In this document: one piece after another, positions 25,019-34,495 of the stretch
How the letters are laid out: each line of letters opens with the position of its first letter
Numbering within the stretch: position 1 is the first letter of the stretch
DNA from: Parvularcula sp038749595
GTDB lineage: Bacteria; Pseudomonadota; Alphaproteobacteria; Caulobacterales; Parvularculaceae
NCBI GenBank assembly: GCA_038749595.1
Contig: JBCDHW010000001.1
Location: forward strand, 62,001-126,000
Direction: 5' to 3'
Length of the DNA stretch: 64,000 bases
Notes under the pieces: model-generated
Told to the model about the DNA's origin: nothing
Database searches by the model: none
The model's input: only the letters and a program-made list of their open reading frames with translations
Position numbers and translations under genes: made by a program

Positions 25019-27304
25019 ATGCCAGACCTCCTGCTTGAGCTGTCCTCCGAAGAGATCCCCGCCCGCCTGCAAGCCCGCGTTGGCGCTGATCTTGAGCGGT
25101 TGATGACGACCAAGCTGAAGGACGCCGGCCTGACCTTTGACCGGGCCGAGAGCTTCGCTGGTCCCCGCCGTCTGACCCTCCATATCGAAGGCTTGCCGTT
25201 CGCCTCGCCGGACACGCGCGAGGAGCGCAAAGGCCCGAAGGTCGGCGCGCCCGACAAGGCGGTGCAAGGCTTCCTGCGCGGCGCAGGCCTCTCCGACATC
25301 TCTGAAGCGCAAGTGCTGGAGACGAAAAAGGGCGAGGTCTATGTCGCGATTATCGAGAAGAAGGGCCGTGCTGCGACCGAGGTGATCGGCGAGGCGCTCA
25401 CTGAGACTGTGCGCGACTTCCCCTGGCCCAAGTCCCAGCGCTGGGGCGATGGCGACCTTCGCTGGGTGCGTCCCTTACGCTCCGTACTCCTCGCATTTGG
25501 CGGCGAGGCGATGCCTTTCACGCTGGAGAATGGCGGCCAGCCGATTGAGGCGAGCCTCGAGACGGTCACCCACCGGGTGCTTGGCCGCGGCCCGATCGAA
25601 GCGGCCGACTTTGATACCTACGAGCGCCGTTTGGAGGAGGGCCGGGTGGTCCTCCGCGCTGATGAGCGCAAGGCGCGGATCCTCGACGGCGCAAACGCTC
25701 TGTGTGCTGATGCTGGGCTTGAGCTGGTGGAAGACCAAGGCCTTCTCACCGAAGTGGCGGGCCTCGCCGAATGGCCAACCCCGCTCCTTGGCGCCTTCGA
25801 CGAGAAGTTTTTGGCGCTGCCCGATGAGGTGATTACCGCTGCGATGCGCGGGCACCAGAAGTATTTCTCCGTACGCGATCCAAAGACAGGACGGCTCGCC
25901 CCGCGGTTTGTTTGCGTCGCGGACATAGACGGCGGCGCGGGCATGCTGGCCGGTTACGAACGTGTGCTGACGGCCCGCCTTTCCGATGCGCTGTTCCTCT
26001 ACCAGAACGATTTGCGTAAGCCGCTGGAAGAGCACGCGGAAAAGCTCTCCGGCACGACCTTCTTCGAAGGCCTCGGGACCCTCGCGGACAAGGTCGAGCG
26101 CGTCGCTGCGCTCGCCCGCGAGCTCGCGCCCGCCTGCGGCGCTGACCCCGACAAAGCCGAGCGCGCGGCCCACCTCGCCAAGGCTGACCTCGCCTCGGAA
26201 ATGGTCTACGAGTTCCCCGAACTCCAGGGCCTCATGGGCCGCTACTACGCGTTAGAGCAAGGCATCGACGAAGACATCGCCGACGCCATCCGCGACCACT
26301 ACAAACCAGCGGGGCAGTCCGATGATCTGCCTACGAATCCTCTGGGTACGGTGGTTTCACTGGCCGATAAACTGGATACGCTGGCCGCGTTCTGGAGCAT
26401 CGGCAAAAAACCAACCGGCTCCGGTGATCCCTTTGCGTTACGTCGTGCAGCTCTATCAATTGTTCGAACGATTACGTCATTGAGTATTCGTTTTAACGCA
26501 ACGGCGGCGCTCGACCGTATGACGGTTTTTGCTTCGACGGTCTTTCGAGCTGGGTTGGATGAGGAAGTTCAGGACGATCCTCATGCAGGTGGCTTCGCAG
26601 TGTTCGATGATGAGATGCCTTCCGATGTGAGCATCGGAGAGTTCGCGACCCAATTAGGTAGGCAGCTAGAAGAGATTGCTTCTCGCGGTTTGCTGCTTGG
26701 TGGTGCTCGAATAAGCGATCGGGTGTTCGTGCTCACTCATTCGGGTAGTCGGGAACTCTGCCCGTCGACTAACGACTTTCGAACAGCCGACCTCCTAGCC
26801 TTCTTCCACGACCGCCTCAGCGTTTACTTCCGTGACCAAGGCTTCCGGCACGACCACATCGCGGCGGCGCTGGAGGAGGGGGCTGACGACTTCGTTCTCA
26901 TCGAGAAGAAGCTGAAGGCGCTGGCGTCCTTCCTCGGGACGGAGGAAGGGGCGAACCTCACCGCTGCCTATAAGCGCGCGAGCAACATCCTGAAGGCTGA
27001 GGAGAAGAAAACCGGCCTTCCCGAGACGGCTCCGAACCCCGACCTCTTTGAACAAGACGAAGAGCGGGCGCTGCACAATGCGCTGGATGCTGCGCAGGCC
27101 GCAGCGGAGAAAGCGCTTGCAGCTGAGGACTTTGACGCTGCGATGACGGCGCTGGCCCAGGTGCGCGGGCCGCTTGACCAGTTCTTTGAGGCGGTGACGG
27201 TCAATGCGGACAACCCTGACCTGCGCACGAACCGATTGGCACAACTCTTGCGTTTTAAGCGCGTTGTAAAACAAGTGGCCGATTTTGATCGGCTCGAAGG
27301 ATAA
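25019..27304 (+). CDS. glyS: Glycine-tRNA ligase beta subunit, with atypical internal segment
   Basis: Beta subunit of the alpha2beta2 glycyl-tRNA synthetase. Start ATG 25019 gives the usual MPDLLLELSSEEIPARLQ. 761 aa, long for the family. Typical blocks are MRGHQKYFSVRD, ALFLYQNDLRKPLEEH, LADKLDTLAAFWSIG, PFALRRAAL and DLLAFFHDRLSVYFRDQG. Between the last two (about residues 485-585) lies a segment longer than usual, encoded by DNA of visibly lower GC and different codon choice (about 26330-26790). The frame stays open throughout. No glyQ neighbour is present, which is unusual. ppdK follows after 18 bases. Confidence 0.93.
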   Translation: MPDLLLELSSEEIPARLQARVGADLERLMTTKLKDAGLTFDRAESFAGPRRLTLHIEGLPFASPDTREERKGPKVGAPDKAVQGFLRGAGLSDISEAQVLETKKGEVYVAIIEKKGRAATEVIGEALTETVRDFPWPKSQRWGDGDLRWVRPLRSVLLAFGGEAMPFTLENGGQPIEASLETVTHRVLGRGPIEAADFDTYERRLEEGRVVLRADERKARILDGANALCADAGLELVEDQGLLTEVAGLAEWPTPLLGAFDEKFLALPDEVITAAMRGHQKYFSVRDPKTGRLAPRFVCVADIDGGAGMLAGYERVLTARLSDALFLYQNDLRKPLEEHAEKLSGTTFFEGLGTLADKVERVAALARELAPACGADPDKAERAAHLAKADLASEMVYEFPELQGLMGRYYALEQGIDEDIADAIRDHYKPAGQSDDLPTNPLGTVVSLADKLDTLAAFWSIGKKPTGSGDPFALRRAALSIVRTITSLSIRFNATAALDRMTVFASTVFRAGLDEEVQDDPHAGGFAVFDDEMPSDVSIGEFATQLGRQLEEIASRGLLLGGARISDRVFVLTHSGSRELCPSTNDFRTADLLAFFHDRLSVYFRDQGFRHDHIAAALEEGADDFVLIEKKLKALASFLGTEEGANLTAAYKRASNILKAEEKKTGLPETAPNPDLFEQDEERALHNALDAAQAAAEKALAAEDFDAAMTALAQVRGPLDQFFEAVTVNADNPDLRTNRLAQLLRFKRVVKQVADFDRLEG

Positions 27305-27322
27305 CTGGCGGGAACACGAACC

Positions 27323-30007
27323 ATGAACGCGACGAACCCCGAGAAAATGGTCTATGCCTTCGGCGGCGGCAGCTCTGAAGGCCGCGCGGAGATGAAAAAT
27401 CTCCTCGGCGGCAAGGGCGCCAACCTTGCCGAGATGGCCAATCTCGGGCTGCCGGTTCCTCCCGGCTTTACCATCACCACCGAGGTCTGCACAGCGTTCT
27501 ACGACAATAACCGTCAGTACCCGTCAGCTCTGAAGGCCCAAGTCGAAACAGCGTTGGTGAAGGTTGAAGAGATCACCGGCAAGAAATTCGGCGACACGTC
27601 GAACCCGCTCCTTGTCTCCGTCCGCTCTGGCGCGCGGGCGTCGATGCCGGGCATGATGGACACCGTCCTTAATCTCGGCCTCAACGACGAGACGGTGAAG
27701 GGCCTCGCCGCGCTCTCCGGCGATGAGCGCTTCGCCTATGACAGCTACCGCCGGTTCATTCAAATGTATGGCGATGTGGTTTTGGGCGTGCCGCACCACA
27801 CGTTTGAAGAGATCCTTGATACGTACAAAGACGACCGCGACTATGTGCTCGACACGTCGATGACCGCGGACGACTGGAAAGCGGTGATTGCTGAGTACAA
27901 AGCTGCGGTCGAAACGGCGCTCGGCAAACCCTTCCCGCAAGACCCGCAGGGCCAGCTCTGGGGCGCCATTGATGCGGTCTTTGGCTCGTGGATGAACGAT
28001 CGGTCCAAGACTTACCGTAGGCTGAACAACATCCCTGCCGACTGGGGCACCGCGGTGAACGTTCAGGCGATGGTCTTCGGCAATATGGGCGAGACTTCGG
28101 CCACCGGCGTCGCCTTCACCCGTGATCCGTCCACCGGTGAGCGCAAGATCTACGGCGAGTTCCTGATCAACGCTCAAGGCGAAGACGTGGTGGCGGGCAT
28201 CCGGACGCCGCAGAACCTGACGAAAGAAGCGCGGCTTGGTCAGGGGTCGGACGATCCCTCGCTCGAAGAAGCGATGCCGGAGACGTTCGGTGAACTGACG
28301 GCGATCTTCCAAAAGCTCGAAGACCACTACCGCGATATGCAGGACATTGAGTTCACGATCGAGCAGGGCAAGCTCTACATGCTGCAGACCCGCAACGGGA
28401 AGCGCACGGCGAAGGCTGCCCTCAAGATTGCGGTTGATTTGTGTGCTGAGGGGACGATCACCGAGGACGAAGCGGTGATGCGCGTTGACCCAGCGGCGCT
28501 TGACCAGCTCCTCCACCCCTCGCTTGATCCGTCGGCTGAACGTGACATCATCGCCAAGGGCCTCCCGGCCAGCCCTGGCGCGGCTTCCGGCGAGGTTGTG
28601 TTCACCGCCGATGAGGCTGAACAGCTTGCCCAAGACGGGCGCAAAGTGATGCTCGTCCGTGTGGAAACGAGCCCTGAAGACATCCACGGCATGCACGCCG
28701 CGGCTGGCATTGTCACCGCGCGGGGCGGGATGACCTCCCACGCGGCGGTTGTTGCTCGCGGCATGGGCCGCGCCTGCGTCTGCGGTGCCGGTGAGCTGCG
28801 TATCGAGAAAGACGGCTCTGGCTTTTCTGTCCACGGACGGACGGTGAACAAGGGCGACCAGATTACCATCGATGGCTCCACCGGAGAGATCTTTTTTGGG
28901 GCGGTACCCACCATCGAGCCGGAGCTCTCAGGCGACTTTGCGAAAGTCATGGCGTGGGCGGACAAACACCGCCGCATGCGCGTCCGCGCCAACGCTGAAA
29001 CGCCCCTCGACGCGAAAACAGCCCGCGGGTTTGGGGCTGAGGGGATTGGCCTCTGCCGGACCGAGCACATGTTCTTTGACGCGGACCGCATCAACGTCGT
29101 GCGCGAGATGATTCTCGCCGACAACGAAGCCGGCCGCAAAGCCGCGCTCGATAAGCTGCTGCCGTTTCAGAAGGGTGACTTCGAAGAGCTGTTCAAAGTG
29201 ATGAAGGGCCTCCCGGTCACCATCCGGTTGCTTGATCCGCCGCTCCACGAATTCCTTCCGCATGGGGACAAGGAGATCGCTGAGGTTGCGAAAGCGGTTG
29301 GGCGCGAGCTCAAAGACGTGACCGAGCGTGTTTCGGCGCTGCATGAGCTGAACCCCATGCTCGGCCACCGCGGCTGCCGCCTGGCGGTGTCCTATCCTGA
29401 GATCGCAGCCATGCAGGCGCGGGCCATTTTCGAAGCGGCCTTGGCCGTCGGCAAAGACACCGGCGAGCTTGTCACCCCCGAGATCATGGTCCCGCTCGTC
29501 AGCACCAAGCGCGAGCTTGAAATCGTCAAAGCCGTCATCGACGAAGTCGCCGCCGCAGTCTTCGCTGAGCAAGGCGAGAAGCTCGCTTACACTGTCGGCA
29601 CGATGATCGAGCTGCCTCGGGCGGCCCTCACGGCGGACGAAATCGCGCATTCGGCCGAGTTCTTCTCGTTCGGCACCAACGACCTGACGCAAACCACGTT
29701 CGGCATCAGCCGCGACGACGCAGGCACCTTCATGCCCGACTATCTACGCCACAATATTATGGAGCAGGACCCCTTCGTCAGCCTCGACACCGACGGTGTT
29801 GGGCAGCTGGTGGCCATGGGCGCAGAGAAGGGCCGCAAGACACGTTCGCTCATCAAAATGGGCATTTGCGGCGAACATGGCGGCGACCCCAAATCCATAA
29901 CATTCTGTGAAGATATTGGGCTGGACTACGTCAGTTGTTCACCTTATCGGGTGCCGATCGCGCGGCTTGCTGCAGCGCAGGCATCTCTGGCTTCCAAAGG
30001 CTCATAA
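27323..30007 (+). CDS. ppdK: Pyruvate, phosphate dikinase
   Basis: Interconverts pyruvate + ATP + Pi and phosphoenolpyruvate + AMP + PPi. 894 aa, the normal length. N-terminal nucleotide-binding domain (LLGGKGANLAEMANLGLPVPPGFTITTE). Central phosphohistidine domain: GGMTSHAAVVARGMGRACV, His at about residue 473. C-terminal PEP-binding TIM barrel: LDPPLHEFLPHGD, and SFGTNDLTQTTFGISRDDAG with catalytic Cys in KMGICGEHGGDP. It lies 18 bases after glyS; a glyS-ppdK transcript is plausible. Confidence 0.97.
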   Translation: MNATNPEKMVYAFGGGSSEGRAEMKNLLGGKGANLAEMANLGLPVPPGFTITTEVCTAFYDNNRQYPSALKAQVETALVKVEEITGKKFGDTSNPLLVSVRSGARASMPGMMDTVLNLGLNDETVKGLAALSGDERFAYDSYRRFIQMYGDVVLGVPHHTFEEILDTYKDDRDYVLDTSMTADDWKAVIAEYKAAVETALGKPFPQDPQGQLWGAIDAVFGSWMNDRSKTYRRLNNIPADWGTAVNVQAMVFGNMGETSATGVAFTRDPSTGERKIYGEFLINAQGEDVVAGIRTPQNLTKEARLGQGSDDPSLEEAMPETFGELTAIFQKLEDHYRDMQDIEFTIEQGKLYMLQTRNGKRTAKAALKIAVDLCAEGTITEDEAVMRVDPAALDQLLHPSLDPSAERDIIAKGLPASPGAASGEVVFTADEAEQLAQDGRKVMLVRVETSPEDIHGMHAAAGIVTARGGMTSHAAVVARGMGRACVCGAGELRIEKDGSGFSVHGRTVNKGDQITIDGSTGEIFFGAVPTIEPELSGDFAKVMAWADKHRRMRVRANAETPLDAKTARGFGAEGIGLCRTEHMFFDADRINVVREMILADNEAGRKAALDKLLPFQKGDFEELFKVMKGLPVTIRLLDPPLHEFLPHGDKEIAEVAKAVGRELKDVTERVSALHELNPMLGHRGCRLAVSYPEIAAMQARAIFEAALAVGKDTGELVTPEIMVPLVSTKRELEIVKAVIDEVAAAVFAEQGEKLAYTVGTMIELPRAALTADEIAHSAEFFSFGTNDLTQTTFGISRDDAGTFMPDYLRHNIMEQDPFVSLDTDGVGQLVAMGAEKGRKTRSLIKMGICGEHGGDPKSITFCEDIGLDYVSCSPYRVPIARLAAAQASLASKGS

Positions 30008-30152
30008 CGCCTTCGGTCCAGGCGTGTTTCCAAAAACGACAAGTGTGCCGCCCGCATAAGGCGAAGGTGGCATACCGCTTGCACGTTTCAGGGAATACAC
30101 GCGGCCTCGCGCTGGTTTGAAACACCGGTAGGCGCGGCGGGAAGGACCTGAA

Positions 30153-30929
30153 GTGACACGAGCACGACGTTTAGGAGCAGGGTTTTTGACGAAGCGTGGT
30201 TGTGCTGCGCTCACCCTTGTGGCGTCCGCCACGCTCACCGCTTTCACCACCCCTGATGCCCATGCACCGATGCCGACCATCGCCGCTTGGGAGACGGACG
30301 TTTTTGTTGAAGCTGCGGCTGAAGAAACGGAAACCACGGCGCCGGCGCCAAGCGCTGTTGAGTATCTGCGCCGCGCCGGCTTTGACGGTGAGGGGCTGGT
30401 GAAGAACCTTCTTATTGCTGGCGTGCCGATGTCGTCGATGGTCGTGTCGATCGACGAGGGCGCAGCGATGTCCAAAGCTGAGACGCGCCAGCGCCACTGT
30501 CTCGCGCAAGCCATCTACTACGAAGCCCGCAACCAAGATGCCCTGGGCCAGATCGCCGTCGCCGACGTTGTGCTGAACCGCGTCGCTGACAAACGCTTCC
30601 CCAACTCGATCTGCGGCGTCGTCTTCCAAGGCGCGAAAAAAGGATATGGCTGCCAGTTCAGCTTCGCTTGCGATGGTAGCATGAAAAAAGCGCGCGAGAA
30701 TCGTTCATGGACGAAAGCTGAAGCGCTGGCCGACGTGATCTTCCGCGGCTTCCGCCCGCCGCTGACCCGGTTCGCGACGTTCTATCACGCCGACTATGTT
30801 GACCCGTATTGGGCCAAGGTCTTCGACGAGACGACCGTGATCGGCGATCACATCTTCTACCGCCCCGCTGGCGCCCTCGAAATCGCAGCGAACCAGCTCG
30901 GCATTAACGAAGACCCGGCGCGCTCCTAA
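30153..30929 (+). CDS. Cell wall hydrolase (SleB-like, hydrolase_2 domain)
   Basis: Exported peptidoglycan hydrolase. GTG start at 30153; N-terminal Arg-rich then hydrophobic signal (about residues 1-40). The domain at about residues 110-245 has RHCLAQAIYYEARNQDALGQ with the putative catalytic Glu, VADVVLNRV, and GCQFSFACDG, as in spore-cortex-lytic SleB relatives and many alphaproteobacterial homologues. 258 aa. Convergent with nadC: the stop codons overlap at 30926-30929. Confidence 0.85.
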   Translation: MTRARRLGAGFLTKRGCAALTLVASATLTAFTTPDAHAPMPTIAAWETDVFVEAAAEETETTAPAPSAVEYLRRAGFDGEGLVKNLLIAGVPMSSMVVSIDEGAAMSKAETRQRHCLAQAIYYEARNQDALGQIAVADVVLNRVADKRFPNSICGVVFQGAKKGYGCQFSFACDGSMKKARENRSWTKAEALADVIFRGFRPPLTRFATFYHADYVDPYWAKVFDETTVIGDHIFYRPAGALEIAANQLGINEDPARS

Positions 30930-31780
30930 CTCCGGGCGCTGAGTTCCATCCCGATATCGATGGAGCGGGCCGAGTGGGTGAGGGCGCCGACACTGATGAT
31001 GTCGACGCCAGTGGCCGCGATGGCCTGCACACTGTCCAGGGTCACGCCGCCCGACGCCTCGAGGATCGTTTGTCCTGACGCGCGGCGTACGGCTTCGGAT
31101 AGATCGTCGGTCGACATGTTGTCGAGCAAGACGATGTCCGGCTTCGCGCGCAGAGCCTCGTCAAGTTGGGCGAGCGTATCAACCTCTACTTCAATTTTGA
31201 CCGTGTGCCCTGCAAAAGCGCGGGCGTTGGTGATCGCGGCTTCGATGCTGCCCGCCGCAACGATGTGGTTGTCTTTGATCATCACCGCGTCGGATAAGCT
31301 CATCCGGTGAGTCATGCCGCCGCCGGCGCGGATGGCATGTTTCTGCAAAACCCTCAGTCCAGGGAGCGTCTTTCGCGTTCCGGCGATGCGCGCCTTTGTG
31401 CCGTGTACTTTTCCAACGTAGGCGGAGGTGAGCGTCGCCACCCCGCTCAGGTGGCTGAGGATGTTGAGCGCGGTCCGCTCTGCGGTGAGCAACCCTTGCG
31501 CGGGGCCGGTTGCGGTCAGCAGCGTCGTTCCTGGCTCTATCGGATCGCCGTCTTGCACGTGACAGGTGACGTTGCACGCGGGATCGACCAGGGAGAACGT
31601 CAATCTCGCTGCGCTGATCCCAGCGACAATTCCGTTCTCACGGGCGTTGAGCGTCGCAATGCCGTCTTTGTGCGGATCGATGGTCGAAAGGCTCGTGAGG
31701 TCTCCGCCTTGGCCGATATCTTCGGCGAGGGCATTGAGGAGGGGCGGGGTGAGAAGACTATCGGGGAGGGGGGATTTCAT
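30926..31780 (-). CDS. nadC: Nicotinate-nucleotide pyrophosphorylase (carboxylating)
   Basis: Third step of de novo NAD synthesis: quinolinate + PRPP to nicotinate mononucleotide. 284 aa. Family motifs ARENGIVAGI, LTAERTALNILSHLSGVAT, GTRKTLPGLRVLQKHAIRAGGG and DAVMIKDNHI are all present. The start overlaps the nadB stop by four bases (ATGA); last gene of nadA-nadB-nadC. Its stop overlaps that of the opposite-strand cell wall hydrolase. Confidence 0.97.
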   Translation of the reverse strand: MKSPLPDSLLTPPLLNALAEDIGQGGDLTSLSTIDPHKDGIATLNARENGIVAGISAARLTFSLVDPACNVTCHVQDGDPIEPGTTLLTATGPAQGLLTAERTALNILSHLSGVATLTSAYVGKVHGTKARIAGTRKTLPGLRVLQKHAIRAGGGMTHRMSLSDAVMIKDNHIVAAGSIEAAITNARAFAGHTVKIEVEVDTLAQLDEALRAKPDIVLLDNMSTDDLSEAVRRASGQTILEASGGVTLDSVQAIAATGVDIISVGALTHSARSIDIGMELSARS

Positions 31781-33306
31781 GGGTGAACATCCTCGAAAAC
31801 GACCGATCCCGTCAGGGTGATGAGGCTGTGGCGCGCTGTCTTTTCGGTGTCTTTCCAGTCACTTCGCTGATGGGCGCCGCGGCTTTCCTGGCGTGCAAGC
31901 GCGGACCGGGCGACCAAGAGAGCGCTCGTCAGGTCCAGATGATCCCCCACCGAGCGCGCAGGTGTATCTTGCAGTGTACTGATGAGAGCGCTTAAGCGGC
32001 GCCCGTCGCGAAGCATGCCTGCATCGTCGGTCATCATCCGGCGCACCCGCGCAAGATCCGTTGCTGGTGCGTGCACCAGGTCTTCCTCGACTGGCTTGAT
32101 CGCGCCCTCCGGTGGGAGGATGTCCTCAGCCAGAGCGGTACCAATCCGTGTACCGAATACGATCGCTTCGAGGAGCGAATTTGATGCGAGCCGATTGGCG
32201 CCGTGAACGCCGGAGCTTGCGACTTCGCCCACGGCATAAAGACCCGCGATGTTCGTTCGCCCAAAGGTATCTGTCCGGACGCCGCCCATATGATAATGTG
32301 CTGCTGGCGCAATGGGCAGAACATCCGCGGCCGGGTCGAGGCCTGCATCATAGCACGCCGCGGCCACGGTGGGGAAAAGCGTACCAAACTTTGGTCCCAG
32401 TGCTTCGCGTACGTCTAAACCTGCGGCTCCCGTCTCGGCGATGGCTTGCGCCACCCCGCGGGCAACGACGTCCCGCGGCGCGAGTTCCGCTGACGGATGA
32501 AGCTTGGTCATGAAGCGCTTGCCCTTGCCGTCGACGAGGATGCCCCCAGCCCCCCGGATCGCCTCGGTGGCAAGGGGGGCGGGGTCGCGGCCGACATCAA
32601 GGCCGGTCGGATGGAATTGGACGAACTCGAGATCGCGCAGCTCTGCCCCGGCCTCCGCGGCGATCGCCAGGCCATGGCCCTGCGCCGAGAGAGGATTGGT
32701 CGTCACCGCGTAGAGGCCGCCGAGGCCTCCCGTGGCGAGGATTGCCGCGCGAGTGGGAAGGGTTCGTGCGCATTGGTCCGCCCGGTCCCATGTTTGGACG
32801 CCAACGATCCCGAATTCGTCCGTGTAGAGGCGTTCGGCGATCGTCCCCTCACGGATGGTGATGTGCTCGGCCGCCTGGGCCTGTTGCGTGAGGACGTTGA
32901 TAATCGCGGCGCCCGCTTCGTCACCGCCGACATGCACGATCCGATCACAGGAGTGCGCTGCCTCCCGCCCGAGGGTGAATGATCCGCGTGCGTCTTTGTC
33001 GAACGGCACGCCTAGGCTTGCCAGCGCTTCAACGGCTGCGGGGCCGCCGTCGGCGAGGACGTTGACGGCGTCGGGATCGCAAAGCCCAGCGCCCGCAGCG
33101 ATGGTGTCGCGGGCATGGTCTTCGGGGCTGTCATCGTCGCCGATCGCGGCGGCCAAACCGCCTTGGGCCCAGGCAGAACTGCCGCTACCGAGCCTGCTGG
33201 CGGTGACGATGGTCACCGGCCGAGGCGCGAGACTGAGCGCAGTCCACAGGCCCGCGATCCCAGCGCCGATGACGACGACGCTGCCGTCCGTATGCCCCGC
33301 GCTCAT
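31777..33306 (-). CDS. nadB: L-aspartate oxidase
   Basis: FAD enzyme that oxidises aspartate to iminoaspartate, first step of NAD synthesis. 509 aa. FAD-binding VVVIGAGIAGLWTALSLA at the N-terminus; SGSSAWAQGGLAAA and FVQFHPTGLDVGRDP typical of NadB; C-terminal fumarate-reductase-type domain. Six bases separate it from nadA and it overlaps nadC. The three enzymes form one operon. Confidence 0.96.
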   Translation of the reverse strand: MSAGHTDGSVVVIGAGIAGLWTALSLAPRPVTIVTASRLGSGSSAWAQGGLAAAIGDDDSPEDHARDTIAAGAGLCDPDAVNVLADGGPAAVEALASLGVPFDKDARGSFTLGREAAHSCDRIVHVGGDEAGAAIINVLTQQAQAAEHITIREGTIAERLYTDEFGIVGVQTWDRADQCARTLPTRAAILATGGLGGLYAVTTNPLSAQGHGLAIAAEAGAELRDLEFVQFHPTGLDVGRDPAPLATEAIRGAGGILVDGKGKRFMTKLHPSAELAPRDVVARGVAQAIAETGAAGLDVREALGPKFGTLFPTVAAACYDAGLDPAADVLPIAPAAHYHMGGVRTDTFGRTNIAGLYAVGEVASSGVHGANRLASNSLLEAIVFGTRIGTALAEDILPPEGAIKPVEEDLVHAPATDLARVRRMMTDDAGMLRDGRRLSALISTLQDTPARSVGDHLDLTSALLVARSALARQESRGAHQRSDWKDTEKTARHSLITLTGSVVFEDVHP

Positions 33307-33312
33307 GGGATG

Positions 33313-34404
33313 CTAGCGGTGCTCGACCGCGATGACGTCTCCGCCGTGGCCCGTGTCGAAGGCGGCTGGTGTCGCCGGGGTCGGCAGTTCGATCATCCGT
33401 TCGACGGCGTCGCGGGCGCGTGCTGCGATCACGGGATCGACGATGACTTCGTGGCTCATCGTTTCAAGCGCCAGCTGGATGCCTTCGAGGCTGATCTGTT
33501 TCATGTGCGGGCAGAGATTGCACGGCCGTACAAAGTCGACGCCGGGGTTCTCCAGCGCAACATTGTCGGACATCGAACATTCGGTGATCAGAACAACCTG
33601 CCGCGGTTGTTTTTTCTGGACGTACCCGGACATGGCTGCGGTGGAGCCTGCATAGTCGGCCTCTGACAAAACATCGGGCGGGCATTCCGGGTGGGCGATC
33701 ACGACCACCCCGGGGTTGCCCGCACGGATTTCGCGAATGTCTTCGGCGGTGAACCGTTCGTGCACTTCGCAAGAGCCCGCCCAGGTGATGACCTTCTTGT
33801 TGGTCATCCGCGCGACGTTTTTGGCGAGGTATTGATCGGGGATCAGAATGACCTCGTCGGTGCCAAACTCTTGGCAGATATGCTCGACAACCTGCACCGC
33901 GTTGGACGAGGTGCAGCAAATGTCGGTCTCCGCTTTCACATCGGCCGTGGTGTTGACGTAGGTCACCACGGGCACGCCGGGATAGCGTTCCTTCAGCAAA
34001 CGGACGTCTGCCCCTGTGATCGACGAGGCCAGCGAGCATCCAGCCTCCAGCGAGGGGATGATCACCGTCTTTTCTGGCGCTAGGATTTTTGAGGTCTCGG
34101 CCATGAAGTGGACGCCCGCTTGGACGATGACGTCGGCCTCGGCCTTGGCTGCTTCGCGGGCAAGCTGCAGGCTATCGCCGCGGATATCGCCGACGCAGGC
34201 AAAAATCTCGGGCGTCATGTAATTGTGGGCGAGGATGACGGCGTTCTTCTCGGCCTTGAGCTGGTTGATGCGCGCGACGACGGGGGCCATGAGGTCCCAT
34301 TCGAACCGGGGGATGCGGGAGGCGACGCGTGCATAGAGGGGCTCGGTCGCAGCGCGAAGCTCCGCTGCGTTTTGGACGCTGGTTTCGTTGCCGTAGGCTG
34401 CCAT
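33313..34404 (-). CDS. nadA: Quinolinate synthase
   Basis: 4Fe-4S enzyme that condenses iminoaspartate with dihydroxyacetone phosphate to quinolinate. 363 aa. Cluster cysteines are visible in EAGCSLASS, the CCTSSNA stretch and NLCPHMKQ. Other family marks are AVILAHNYMTPEI and VIAHPECPPDV. First gene of nadABC. A candidate operator lies 26-53 bases upstream. Confidence 0.97.
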   Translation of the reverse strand: MAAYGNETSVQNAAELRAATEPLYARVASRIPRFEWDLMAPVVARINQLKAEKNAVILAHNYMTPEIFACVGDIRGDSLQLAREAAKAEADVIVQAGVHFMAETSKILAPEKTVIIPSLEAGCSLASSITGADVRLLKERYPGVPVVTYVNTTADVKAETDICCTSSNAVQVVEHICQEFGTDEVILIPDQYLAKNVARMTNKKVITWAGSCEVHERFTAEDIREIRAGNPGVVVIAHPECPPDVLSEADYAGSTAAMSGYVQKKQPRQVVLITECSMSDNVALENPGVDFVRPCNLCPHMKQISLEGIQLALETMSHEVIVDPVIAARARDAVERMIELPTPATPAAFDTGHGGDVIAVEHR

Positions 34405-34429
34405 GGCGACACCCCCTTTTGCTCACTTC

Positions 34430-34457
34430 GAGTATATCAAACGGAGGACTTATGCTC
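34430..34457. promoter_or_regulatory. Candidate NadQ operator upstream of nadA
   Basis: Imperfect inverted repeat GAGTATA (34430-34436) / TATGCTC (34451-34457), one mismatch, in the 91-base gap between nadQ and nadA. NadQ proteins are known to repress nad genes in alphaproteobacteria; the exact site here is inferred from symmetry and position. Confidence 0.4.
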
Positions 34458-34495
34458 TGGGCGAGTTTTTTGCAAGTCTAAGCTGCATCCGGCGG

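Noticed and set aside
25019..27304. Frameshift or pseudogene in glyS at the composition change
   Set aside because: The frame is continuous and conserved blocks follow on both sides of the atypical segment.
27524..28834. 436-aa minus-strand ORF inside ppdK
   Set aside because: Antisense shadow of a highly conserved enzyme; His/Arg-rich composition and no motifs.
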